Below are positions 7,350-15,259 of a DNA stretch of 64,000 bases, in pieces; position 1 is the first letter of the stretch, and each line of letters begins with the position of its first letter. Under the pieces are notes generated by a model. The model was given only the letters and a program-made list of their open reading frames with translations. It was not told the DNA's origin and did not search any database. The position numbers were made by a program, and so were the translations under genes. This DNA comes from Gemmatimonas aurantiaca T-27 (lineage in GTDB: Bacteria; Gemmatimonadota; Gemmatimonadetes; Gemmatimonadales; Gemmatimonadaceae). The stretch lies in NCBI RefSeq assembly GCF_000010305.1, contig NC_012489.1, positions 2,549,646-2,613,645 of the forward strand, written 5' to 3'.

Positions 7350-8542
7350 CATGCATCAACTCGTCGCCATGGCGCGCACTTGCGCGTCGCGCGGGCGCAC
7401 TGCTGGCCGTCATGACCTTCTGCTTCGTGTTCACCGCATGCGAATCAACGGACACACCGGCGGTGGATGCCGCTGAGACACATGCCCAGGAGGAGGCAGA
7501 GACGCCGGAACACGTCCAGCTCGACACCACGCAGATCCGCCAGGGAGGCATCGTGGTGGAAGCCGCGCCATCCATATCTTCGAGCACGCTCGCGGTGACC
7601 GGTACGATCGGATACGACGCCAACCGGGTGAGCCATGTGGGATCGCGCACCAGTGGTCGGGTCGTCACGGTGCGCGTGGATCTCGGCACACGCGTGAGTC
7701 GGGGACAGGCGCTGGCTATCCTCGAAAGCCCGGAAGTCGGGCAAATCCGCGCCGAAGAGACAGAAGCTCAGGAACTCGTGAAAATCGCGAGCGAGAATTT
7801 CGCGCGTGAACAGCGGCTGGCCACACAGGGAATCTCGAGCCGTAAGGAGTTGCTCGATGCAGAGGCCGAACTGCGTCGACAGCAGGCCCGTTTGCGCAGC
7901 GCAGAATCGCGACTGTCGGTGCTGGGGGCCGGTCACGGCAGCGACGGACAGTTTGCGGTCACGGCTCCATTCGATGGCGTAGTGGTTTCGCGCGATGCCA
8001 GTCTCGGTGAAATGACCACATCGCAGGATACGCTCTTCACCGTCGCCGACCTGAGTCGTCTCTGGATTGAGCTTGATATTTTCGAGCGAGACTTGGCGCG
8101 TGTGCACGAAAAGCAGCGTGTCGTGGTGCGCACGACCGCGTACCCTGATCGCACATTCGAGGGGCAGATTTCGTATGTGGGGCCCATTCTCGATCCGGCG
8201 CGGCGCACTGTGCGGGCCCGCATCGATGTGCCCAACCGGGATGGTCTGCTGCGACCAGGCATGTTCGCGGAAGCCACCATCGTCGTGAGCACGCACGGCA
8301 CGCCCACGGTGGTGTTGCCTGTTGATGCAGTACAGGACATGGACGGCCAGAAGGTGGTGTTCGTTCCGGGCCCCAAAGCCGGCCAGTTCATTCCACAGCC
8401 CGTTGTCGTGGGTGATGCCGTGGATGGTGGCCGAGTGATGATCCGGAGCGGCTTGGCGGTTGGAGCGCCGGTGGTGATGCGTGGCGCGTTTGTTCTCCGG
8501 TCCGAGCTCGCCAAAGGTGAGATCGGCGAGCACGGTCACTAG
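7346..8542 (+). CDS. czcB: RND efflux periplasmic adaptor (membrane fusion protein), CzcB type
   Basis: The 398-residue product is a lipoprotein by its lipobox (FVFTAC, cysteine near residue 32). It has the adaptor architecture: lipoyl/barrel-sandwich halves (SHVGSRTSGRVVTVRVDLG and FAVTAPFDGVVVSRDASLG), a helical hairpin between them (about residues 130-190), then beta-barrel and membrane-proximal domains. It links the inner-membrane pump to the outer-membrane channel. The short acidic/His segment after the lipobox (ETHAQEEAETPEH) may bind metal. It overlaps czcC by four bases, and czcA follows after 8 bases. Confidence 0.92.
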   Translation: MTCINSSPWRALARRAGALLAVMTFCFVFTACESTDTPAVDAAETHAQEEAETPEHVQLDTTQIRQGGIVVEAAPSISSSTLAVTGTIGYDANRVSHVGSRTSGRVVTVRVDLGTRVSRGQALAILESPEVGQIRAEETEAQELVKIASENFAREQRLATQGISSRKELLDAEAELRRQQARLRSAESRLSVLGAGHGSDGQFAVTAPFDGVVVSRDASLGEMTTSQDTLFTVADLSRLWIELDIFERDLARVHEKQRVVVRTTAYPDRTFEGQISYVGPILDPARRTVRARIDVPNRDGLLRPGMFAEATIVVSTHGTPTVVLPVDAVQDMDGQKVVFVPGPKAGQFIPQPVVVGDAVDGGRVMIRSGLAVGAPVVMRGAFVLRSELAKGEIGEHGH

Positions 8543-8550
8543 GAGTCCGC

Positions 8551-11500
8551 ATGCGCACATTACTTGCGGCCGTACTCCGGCAACGCCTGCTCGTGACCTT
8601 CCTGGTCGTGCTGTTGATTGGCGTGGGCACCTGGTCGGCCATGCGCCTGCCCATCGATGCCGTACCGGACGTGACCAATGTCCAGGTGCAGATCAACACC
8701 AACGCAGCCGCGCTTTCACCGCTCGAGGTGGAGCGTCAGATCACCCTGCCGGTGGAGCTGTCGATGTTCGGCCTGCCGGCACTGGAAGAGATTCGCTCGA
8801 TCTCCAAGTTTGGCCTGTCTCAGGTCACGGTGGTGTTCAAGGAAGGAACCGACATCTACTTCGCACGCCAGCAGGTGCAGGAACGCCTGCAGCAGGCCCG
8901 CGAAGACATTCCTGCGAACCTTGGACAACCGGAGATGAGTCCGATTTCGAGCGGACTCGGCGAGGTCTTTCAGTACGCCCTTGTCGCATCCGACACATCC
9001 CGGCACAACGCCATCGAACTCCGCACACTGCAGGACTGGGTGGTGGCCACACAGTTGCGCAGTGTTCCGGGCGTCGCAGAGGTCAACAGTTTCGGTGGCT
9101 TCACCAAGCAGTATCAGGTATTGGTGCGACCGGAGGCGCTCCTGCAATACGGCATCACGCTTCGACAGGTCTTGGATGCCGTGGCCGCCAACAATCAGAA
9201 CGCGGGTGGCGGCTATCTGACCCAGGGGGCCGAACAGTTGGTGATCCGTGGCGTGGGTCAGGTGCAGAGTCTCGACCAGATCCGCGGTATCGTGGTGACC
9301 AGTCGGGAAGGCACACCGGTTCGTGTCGGTGATATCGCTGACGTGGAAATCGGATCGGCCATTCGTCAGGGCGCCGTGACACAAAACGGTGGCGGCGAAG
9401 TGGTGACCGGCATCGTGATGATGCGAATGGGAGCCAATGCACGGACCGTGGTGTCCGATGTCAAGGAGCGATTCGCGGCGGCGGCCCGCAGTCTGCCAGA
9501 CGGCGTGCAACTCCTGCCCTTCTACGACCGCACCTCGCTGATCGACCGGACGATCAGAACCGTGGAGAAAAATCTCGTCGAAGGCGCTGTGCTGGTGGTC
9601 GCCGTGTTGTTCCTGCTGCTTGGCAACCTGCGGGCGGCGCTCATCGTGGCATTGGCGATTCCGCTCTCGATGATGTTTGCCGTGAGCCTGATGGTGAAGA
9701 TGGGCATCGCGGGCAGCCTGATGAGCCTCGGTGCCATCGACTTCGGACTTGTGGTGGACGGATCCGTGGTGATGGTGGAGAACTCCATGCGACGACTTGG
9801 CCATCGCAAAGAGGGGGAGTCGTTTCTGGCCACCGTGCTCGATGCCTGCGCGGAAGTCGGACGCCCCGTGCTGTTTGGCGTGGGCATCATCATCGTGGTG
9901 TACCTGCCCATCCTCACACTCGAAGGTGTGGAAGGCAAGATGTTTCGGCCCATGGCGCTGACGGTGGTGTTTGCGCTCGTGGGTTCGTTGTTGATCACCT
10001 TCCTCGTGACGCCCGTGCTGGTCTCCTCACTGCTGCGTGGCAAGGTGGAAGAGAAGGATGTGTGGTTCATCCAGCGCGCCAAGCGGATCTATGGGCCAGC
10101 GCTGGAGTGGGCACTGGTGCGTCAGCGGCGTGTGCTCGCGGGTGCTGGTGTTTCTGTGCTGCTCGCATTGGCCGCAGCACCGTTTCTTGGCGCCGAGTTC
10201 ATTCCTCGTCTGGACGAAGGCGCATTTGCCTTGCAGGTACTGCGACTGCCCAGTGTTTCGCTGGAAGAATCCGTGCGTCAGACGACCCAACTGGAGCAGG
10301 TGCTTCTGCAGCAGTTCCCTGACGAAGTGAAAGACATCGTCTCCAAGACGGGCCGACCCGAGATCGCCACCGATCCGATGGGCGTCAACATCTCGGATGT
10401 CTTCGTGATGCTGCACCCCGAATCACGTTGGAAGGCCGCAACATCGAAGGCGGAACTCGAAACGAAGATGAGCGCGGCGCTCTCCGAGATTCCGGGATTG
10501 GTCTTCAGCTTCAGTCAGCCCATCGAACTGCGCGTCAACGAACTCATTGCCGGAGTACGATCCGATCTCGCCATCAAGATCTATGGCGACGATCTCCAGC
10601 AACTGAGTCAGGTAGCCGATCGGGTGGTGTCCGCCGTGTCTGCCCTGCCTGGCGCCGCCGGCTTCAAAGCTCAGCAACTCGAAGGATTGCCCCAACTGCA
10701 GATTTCCGTCCTCCCCGAGCAACTGGCCCGCTATGGGATCAACGCGGCGGATGTCATGGAGTCGGTGGAGGCGATCGGCGGGGTGCCTGTGTCACAGGTG
10801 CTCGAGGGACAGCGTCGTTTCGACCTCACGGTCCGGTTTCCGGCGACGGTTCGTGCGAGCCCATCTTCCATCAGCGCATTGCTGGTCAGCGCACCCGGTG
10901 GAGAACGGGTGCCGGTGGGCACACTGGCTACCGTGGAGGTGGTGAATGGTCCAGCGGAAGTCAGTCACGAAAACGGATCACGCCTGGTGATTGTCGAAGG
11001 CAACGTGCGTGGCCGTGATATCGGCGGCTTCGTGTCAGAGGTACGAACGCTCTTCGAGTCCGGCAAGATCCCATTGCCAGCGGGATATCGCCCGGAGTTT
11101 GGCGGTCAGTTCGAAAACCTCGAGCGTGCATCAGGACGACTGGCGTTGGTCGTACCGTTGTCATTGCTGCTCATCTTCGTGTTGCTCTTTGCCACCTTTC
11201 AGTCAGTACGACAGGCCGCGTTGGTCTTCACCGGCATTCCGCTGGCCACGGTGGGCGGGATCATTGCCCTGTTCCTGCGTGGCATGCCATTCAGCATCTC
11301 GGCGGGCGTGGGTTTCATCGCGCTGTTCGGCATCGCCGTGTTGAACGGCGTGGTGATGGTGTCGTGTATGAACGACCTGCGCGCGGCCGGTCGATCGCTG
11401 GCCGTGGCCGTGCGCGAAGGCGGCATGACCCGCCTGCGTCCCGTCTTGATGACAGCGCTGGTGGCGAGCTTCGGGTTCATCCCGATGGCCATCTCGAGTG

Positions 11501-11640
11501 GCGCAGGGGCGGAGGTGCAACGTCCACTTGCCACCGTGGTGATCGGCGGGCTGGTCACGAGCACGGTGCTCACCCTGCTCGTGCTACCGATGATGTACCT
11601 GATCATCGAATCGCGGTCCGATCGTGCCGCGCCGCATTGA
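8551..11640 (+). CDS. czcA: Heavy-metal efflux RND pump, CzcA family
   Basis: The 1029-residue inner-membrane pump has the RND layout: a first helix at the N-terminus, a large periplasmic loop, five helices, then the repeat. The fourth helix carries IDFGLVVDGSVVMVEN (about residues 397-412) with the Asp/Asp/Glu set characteristic of HME1 pumps for Co/Zn/Cd; the methionine relay of Cu/Ag pumps is not evident. Proton-driven export of divalent cations is therefore inferred. AGGAG stands 8 bases before the ATG. No sensor-kinase or repressor gene adjoins the operon, so its regulator must be elsewhere or unrecognised. Confidence 0.94.
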   Translation: MRTLLAAVLRQRLLVTFLVVLLIGVGTWSAMRLPIDAVPDVTNVQVQINTNAAALSPLEVERQITLPVELSMFGLPALEEIRSISKFGLSQVTVVFKEGTDIYFARQQVQERLQQAREDIPANLGQPEMSPISSGLGEVFQYALVASDTSRHNAIELRTLQDWVVATQLRSVPGVAEVNSFGGFTKQYQVLVRPEALLQYGITLRQVLDAVAANNQNAGGGYLTQGAEQLVIRGVGQVQSLDQIRGIVVTSREGTPVRVGDIADVEIGSAIRQGAVTQNGGGEVVTGIVMMRMGANARTVVSDVKERFAAAARSLPDGVQLLPFYDRTSLIDRTIRTVEKNLVEGAVLVVAVLFLLLGNLRAALIVALAIPLSMMFAVSLMVKMGIAGSLMSLGAIDFGLVVDGSVVMVENSMRRLGHRKEGESFLATVLDACAEVGRPVLFGVGIIIVVYLPILTLEGVEGKMFRPMALTVVFALVGSLLITFLVTPVLVSSLLRGKVEEKDVWFIQRAKRIYGPALEWALVRQRRVLAGAGVSVLLALAAAPFLGAEFIPRLDEGAFALQVLRLPSVSLEESVRQTTQLEQVLLQQFPDEVKDIVSKTGRPEIATDPMGVNISDVFVMLHPESRWKAATSKAELETKMSAALSEIPGLVFSFSQPIELRVNELIAGVRSDLAIKIYGDDLQQLSQVADRVVSAVSALPGAAGFKAQQLEGLPQLQISVLPEQLARYGINAADVMESVEAIGGVPVSQVLEGQRRFDLTVRFPATVRASPSSISALLVSAPGGERVPVGTLATVEVVNGPAEVSHENGSRLVIVEGNVRGRDIGGFVSEVRTLFESGKIPLPAGYRPEFGGQFENLERASGRLALVVPLSLLLIFVLLFATFQSVRQAALVFTGIPLATVGGIIALFLRGMPFSISAGVGFIALFGIAVLNGVVMVSCMNDLRAAGRSLAVAVREGGMTRLRPVLMTALVASFGFIPMAISSGAGAEVQRPLATVVIGGLVTSTVLTLLVLPMMYLIIESRSDRAAPH

Positions 11641-11685
11641 ACTTGATGCGCATCGGATGGAGAATGAGCGTAGTATGGCCTTCTC

Positions 11686-12228
11686 ATGCCACCCAAGAGC
11701 ATCATGAGCGCACCGATGGAAATCGTGATCCGCCCGCCCACGCCAAACGATGTCGCCGCACTGACTCAGGCCGTGCACGAGTCCGTGCGGGATGTTTCGC
11801 GATGGATGGCGTGGTGCCACCCCGCATATGCGGAAGCCGATGCGGAGTCCTGGATTCGCTCCACCATGCAGGGCCACGCCGAGCACTCGGCCTTTGAATT
11901 CGTGATCGTTGACGATGGCGGATCCCTGATCGGGTGCTGCGGCATCAACCATGTGAATCAGGTCGACCGTTTCGCCAATCTGGGATACTGGATCAGGAGC
12001 TCGCGGACGGGACTAGGCATTGCCACGCGCGCGGTACAGGTGCTGGCGGAATGGACCTTCGCCAACACCGCCCTCAATCGCTTGGAAATCGTCGTCGCGG
12101 TGGGCAACCTGCGTAGCCAGCGCGTCGCCGAGAAGTGTGGAGCCATCCGGGAGGCGATACTGCGCCAGCGTCTGATGGTAGGCGGCCAGCCGGTGGACGC
12201 CATCATGCATGCGCTGGTGCGCGAATGA
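11686..12228 (+). CDS. GNAT acetyltransferase, RimJ/RimL-like
   Basis: The product is up to 180 residues. It follows the RimL/Acetyltransf_3 pattern: an N-terminal IRPPTPNDVAAL, a central NLGYWIRSSRTGLGIATRA containing the acetyl-CoA loop (R-x-G-x-G), and LNRLEIVVAVGNLRSQRVAE near the C-terminus. Likely substrates are protein N-termini or small amines; the exact one is not readable. Three ATG codons are possible (11686, 11704, 11716) and none has a strong ribosome site. It starts 46 bases after czcA but is probably not part of the metal operon. Confidence 0.87.
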   Translation: MPPKSIMSAPMEIVIRPPTPNDVAALTQAVHESVRDVSRWMAWCHPAYAEADAESWIRSTMQGHAEHSAFEFVIVDDGGSLIGCCGINHVNQVDRFANLGYWIRSSRTGLGIATRAVQVLAEWTFANTALNRLEIVVAVGNLRSQRVAEKCGAIREAILRQRLMVGGQPVDAIMHALVRE

Positions 12229-12396
12229 TGGGTCTCTCGCGAGCGGGTAGCGCTTGCTTGATGTGTCGAATGTTCGTCGTACATCGCCAAGCGCACGCGT
12301 GCGCAGCGCTCACCCGGAAGTGTTTCAGACGGGGGGAATGACGATGTGCTGGCCGTACAGGCGTCGGCAGACAGGTGCCTGACCGTTTACGGCGGG

Positions 12397-12417
12397 CGCG
12401 GCCCGTGAGAGGCCGCG
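12397..12417 (-). terminator. Possible infA terminator hairpin
   Basis: A 7-bp GC-only stem (CGCGGCC with GGCCGCG, 7-base loop) lies just beyond the infA stop on the reverse strand. There is no T-run, so it is only a candidate. Confidence 0.4.
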
Positions 12418-12424
12418 ACGTGTG

Positions 12425-12640
12425 TTACTTGTGGCGGAACGTAATGCGGCCGCGGCTCAGATCGTACGGCGACACTTCCACCGTCACGCGATCGCCAGCG
12501 AGGATACGGATGCGGAACTTGCGCATCTTGCCAGCCACTGTGGAGAGCACCTCGTGGTCATTCTCCAGCTTTACCCGGAACATGGTGCTCGGCAGCACGT
12601 CCGTTACGACACCCTCAAACTCGATCATGTCTTGTTTCAT
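12425..12640 (-). CDS. infA: Translation initiation factor IF-1
   Basis: The 71-residue protein is collinear with IF-1: [19 protein letters not shown] opens the S1-type OB fold, and [19 protein letters not shown] and ITFRHK close it. It binds the 30S A-site during initiation. Here it stands outside the ribosomal-protein operon and is preceded on the same strand by cspA, another OB-fold RNA-binding gene. A strong terminator lies between the two, so they are likely separate transcripts. Confidence 0.97.
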   Translation of the reverse strand: MKQDMIEFEGVVTDVLPSTMFRVKLENDHEVLSTVAGKMRKFRIRILAGDRVTVEVSPYDLSRGRITFRHK

Positions 12641-12706
12641 GCACGCTCCATAGTGATGGACATAAACTCTGGATGCCTCCAGGGTGAATCACACCCAAAC
12701 ATCGGA

Positions 12707-12734
12707 GGGCGCGTGACCGAGTGGTCACGCGCCC
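12707..12734 (-). terminator. Terminator of cspA
   Basis: A perfect 12-bp stem (GGGCGCGTGACC with GGTCACGCGCCC) and a 4-base loop lie 11 bases after the cspA stop. The T-rich stretch beyond is short and interrupted. Confidence 0.75.
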
Positions 12735-12744
12735 CCTGAATGTT

Positions 12745-12954
12745 TTAGCGCGAGCGCGTCACGTTCTCGGCGGCGGGGCCCTTCTGGCCCTGCACGATGT
12801 CGAACTCAACGGTTTCGCCTTCGGTCAGCGACTTGAAGCCGTTGCCCTGGATGGCCGAATGATGCACGAAGCAATCCTTCTGGCCGTCGGACGGCGTGAT
12901 GAAACCAAAACCCTTCGCGTCGTTGAACCACTTCACGGTGCCTGTCGTACGCAT
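12745..12954 (-). CDS. cspA: Cold-shock domain protein (CspA family)
   Basis: The 69-residue product is a single cold-shock domain with both RNA-binding motifs, KGFGFI (RNP1) and FVHHSAI (RNP2). It starts [12 protein letters not shown], the family's usual opening. It would act as an RNA chaperone that melts secondary structure. The ATG at 12954 is preceded by GAGAGGAC; the longer frame upstream is leader. The transcript seems to carry a leader of about 200 bases with two hairpins, a feature shared with cold-regulated csp genes, although thermoregulation here is inferred. Confidence 0.95.
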   Translation of the reverse strand: MRTTGTVKWFNDAKGFGFITPSDGQKDCFVHHSAIQGNGFKSLTEGETVEFDIVQGQKGPAAENVTRSR

Positions 12955-13084
12955 AATACAGTCCTCTCGGTGTTGCTCGGTGTTCGGATGGTCGGAGCAA
13001 GCCCGGAGGCCCTGCAAAACGATACCGACTTCCACGTGCTCGTGATCGCCCTCACGACGGGCACCACCATTTGGTGGCTACGGT

Positions 13085-13123
13085 GAAAACACAAACGGGC
13101 CCGCTCGCTTTGGCAGGCCCGTT
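13085..13123 (-). terminator. Terminator-like hairpin in cspA leader
   Basis: On the reverse strand AACGGGCC pairs with GGCCCGTT (loop of 14 bases), and the 3' arm is followed by TGTGTTTT. It lies between the promoter at 13168-13196 and cspA. It could act as an attenuator, end a small RNA of about 75 bases, or be the end of read-through from the FMN reductase gene. Confidence 0.55.
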
Positions 13124-13167
13124 CAGTCAGAACTTGTCCACGCGCGAGTGCGCATTCACCGCTTTGG

Positions 13168-13196
13168 ATATTGTAGGGGATCCGCCACCAAATAGC
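13168..13196 (-). promoter_or_regulatory. Sigma-70 promoter upstream of cspA
   Basis: On the reverse strand TTGCTA and TACAAT are separated by exactly 17 bases. Transcription would start near 13161, giving a leader of about 207 bases before cspA. No other promoter-like pair is evident nearer to cspA. Confidence 0.65.
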
Positions 13197-13245
13197 AAAT
13201 GGTTTTTCGCCCGGATTCCGGATGAATGTCACAATTGGGGCGTGA

Positions 13246-13824
13246 TCAGCCAGGCGACCCCAGCCTTCTGGTCCAGCTTGCCAGCCCCACCAGCAGCTTG
13301 CCGACGAATTCCCGGGTGCGCTCATCGGTCAGCCGCCCCTCGGCGTCGAACTTCTCGTGGGCCCGGTACACGAGGATTTCCGGCTGCGGCAGGACGGGCG
13401 TGTCCGTAAACACGAACGTTTGCCGAAGCTGGGACTGCGCCCGGGCCGTCCCGGTGACCCCGGGGCTGGCCCCGAGTATGGCCGTCGGCTTGCCGGCCAG
13501 CACGGCCCCCCGCGGTGGCCGGGACGCCCAGTCGATGGCGTTCTTGAGCACGCCGGGGACCCCGTGATTGTATTCCGGGGTGGCAATGAGCAGGGCGTCA
13601 GCCTCGGCGATGGCTCGGCGCATCGCGACCACGGGCTCGGGGTCTCCCTGCGCTTCGAGATCCTGATCAAACAGGGGGAGGTCGCCTACCCGGTCAAAAA
13701 TGCGGATCTCCATCCCCTCCGGAGCGAGTTCCTGCGCGGCTCGCAGCAACGCGCGATTGTAGGATGCCTGGCGCAGGCTGCCAGCAATCGCGCAGACAAC
13801 CAACGGACGTTCGGTCGAGCTCAT
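13246..13824 (-). CDS. NAD(P)H-dependent FMN reductase (flavodoxin-fold)
   Basis: This 192-residue protein has the flavin-binding GSLRQASYNRAL loop near residue 15 and the family hallmark PEYNHGVPGVLKNAIDW around residues 83-99. Homologues reduce FMN, quinones, azo dyes or chromate with NAD(P)H. No signal peptide is seen, so it is cytosolic. A good AGGAG lies before the ATG. It runs in the same direction as the dipeptidase gene upstream (gap 56 bases), so read-through is possible. Confidence 0.92.
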   Translation of the reverse strand: MSSTERPLVVCAIAGSLRQASYNRALLRAAQELAPEGMEIRIFDRVGDLPLFDQDLEAQGDPEPVVAMRRAIAEADALLIATPEYNHGVPGVLKNAIDWASRPPRGAVLAGKPTAILGASPGVTGTARAQSQLRQTFVFTDTPVLPQPEILVYRAHEKFDAEGRLTDERTREFVGKLLVGLASWTRRLGSPG

Positions 13825-13880
13825 GGTGTCACCTCCTGCCGATGAAGATGTGAGCCACGAGCTTCGGGAACAACTCGCAC

Positions 13881-15056
13881 CTACTTCCAGACCTGCGCCA
13901 ACACCCGCGAAAAACTGCCGCCCAACAGCAGCCGGATGTTCGCATCCGAGTGCTTGCGCTGCACCATGGCTTCGGTGAGATCGAAGACACGCTTGGGGTG
14001 ATTCAATCCATCCACATGCGCCATGCCGTCGGACGCGAAATACGCGCCATAGCGATCGAAGTTCGGCTGGTTGGTGAGATTGGGCTGTCCCGTGGCTGGC
14101 ATGCCGTTGGACAGTCCGATCATGTCGAGGTCAGAGCCAATACCCACGTGATCCGGGCCAATGAGCTTGTAGAGATGCTCCACATGATCGACCATATGCT
14201 GCACGGTGACGGGTGGCGCTGGACGAATCATGAAGCGGATCATGGGCACACCCACCACCCCGCCCTTGGCGGCCAGCTTGCGCAGTGCGTCATCAGTCTT
14301 GCAGCGCGTGCACGCCGGTAGCAGCGCGCGGGCCGAGGCGTGAGAGAAGATGGGTGGGCGCTTCGCCACCTCGAGCGCGTCGAGGGTGGTTTGATCGGCA
14401 CAATGGGACAAATCCACCACCATGCCCACCTGCTCCATACGGGCGACGATCTCCTGCCCGAACGACGACAATCCGCCATCGCGATTCTCGAGAAACCCGG
14501 CGCCGATACGACTTTGTGAGTTGTATGTGAGCTGTGACACGCGCTGGCCGAGTCCGTAAAACGTGTTCACATCAGCGGCCGTGCGAAAATGATCGGAGAT
14601 CTGCGCGGTGAGCATGACGCCCACTTTGCCGGTCGCCTTCACTGAGCGCAGGTCCGTCGCGTCATCGATGCGGGTGAACCACTGGCTGTTGGAGGCAATG
14701 AAACCGTTCCACTGCGCATAAAACCGCATGGCATCGTCGTAACTTCCCGGCCCACTGCCGAGGGCCAACACATTCACGCCGGAGTCGCGAAACATCGCGA
14801 AATCCTCGGCGGTGAACGTGCGCGGATCCCGCAGCCATCGTTGTCCCAACGGACCACCGGGGCGACGGAAGTCGTCGAACGCGAATTGGCACAGCATGTC
14901 GATGACCGTCGACTCACGCATCAAGGCAATGGTGCGCGCCGAATATTCGTTCCCGGACTGGGCAAAGAGTCGATAGCGGCCACGCAGCACGGCGGGCGCG
15001 GCGAAAGAAGCCATGCCCGCGTGCGCGAGCGTGCGAAGAACGGTGCGACGATCCAT
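13881..15056 (-). CDS. Tat-exported dipeptidase, peptidase M19 (renal dipeptidase family)
   Basis: The 391-residue product opens with a twin-arginine-like signal (MDRRTVLRTLAHAG). Family motifs follow in order: VIDMLCQF at the metal-binding start, VDLSHCADQTTLDAL and IFSHASARAL in the middle, and HVGIGSDLDMIG near the end. M19 enzymes are binuclear zinc dipeptidases acting on dipeptides, including D-amino-acid-containing ones. The usual HxD pair near the N-terminus is altered here (ID-M-LCQFAFD), so the first metal site may differ. The start at 15056 was chosen for the Tat motif; a longer frame to 15164 is unlikely. Confidence 0.88.
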   Translation of the reverse strand: MDRRTVLRTLAHAGMASFAAPAVLRGRYRLFAQSGNEYSARTIALMRESTVIDMLCQFAFDDFRRPGGPLGQRWLRDPRTFTAEDFAMFRDSGVNVLALGSGPGSYDDAMRFYAQWNGFIASNSQWFTRIDDATDLRSVKATGKVGVMLTAQISDHFRTAADVNTFYGLGQRVSQLTYNSQSRIGAGFLENRDGGLSSFGQEIVARMEQVGMVVDLSHCADQTTLDALEVAKRPPIFSHASARALLPACTRCKTDDALRKLAAKGGVVGVPMIRFMIRPAPPVTVQHMVDHVEHLYKLIGPDHVGIGSDLDMIGLSNGMPATGQPNLTNQPNFDRYGAYFASDGMAHVDGLNHPKRVFDLTEAMVQRKHSDANIRLLLGGSFSRVLAQVWK

Positions 15057-15239
15057 GGCGATCGACGTGCTCGGGGGGAAATGCGCCTCCGCCACGTGCG
15101 GCGACGCGCCCCGATTTTCGCTGTTGCCATGGCTGTGCGCCAGATCGCACCGCAAATGTGTCAACAGTCACGTTGCAGGCGACAAAGAGCGCATTCTCGG
15201 GCCTCCTCTGATGTGCACCCGGGTACAATGGTCCATTCG

Positions 15240-15251
15240 CCCCCCCCCCCC
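15240..15251. repeat. Homopolymer of 12 cytosines
   Basis: An uninterrupted C12 run lies between a TACAAT element (15224-15229) and the start of the response-regulator gene (GTG 15260 or ATG 15266). Runs of this kind change length by slippage and could vary promoter-to-start spacing. They are also error-prone in sequencing. Confidence 0.85.
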
Positions 15252-15259
15252 GAACCCGT

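Noticed and set aside
15159-15164. Perfect TTGACA on the reverse strand upstream of the dipeptidase
   Set aside because: No acceptable -10 hexamer occurs 16-18 bases downstream, so it is not reported as a promoter.
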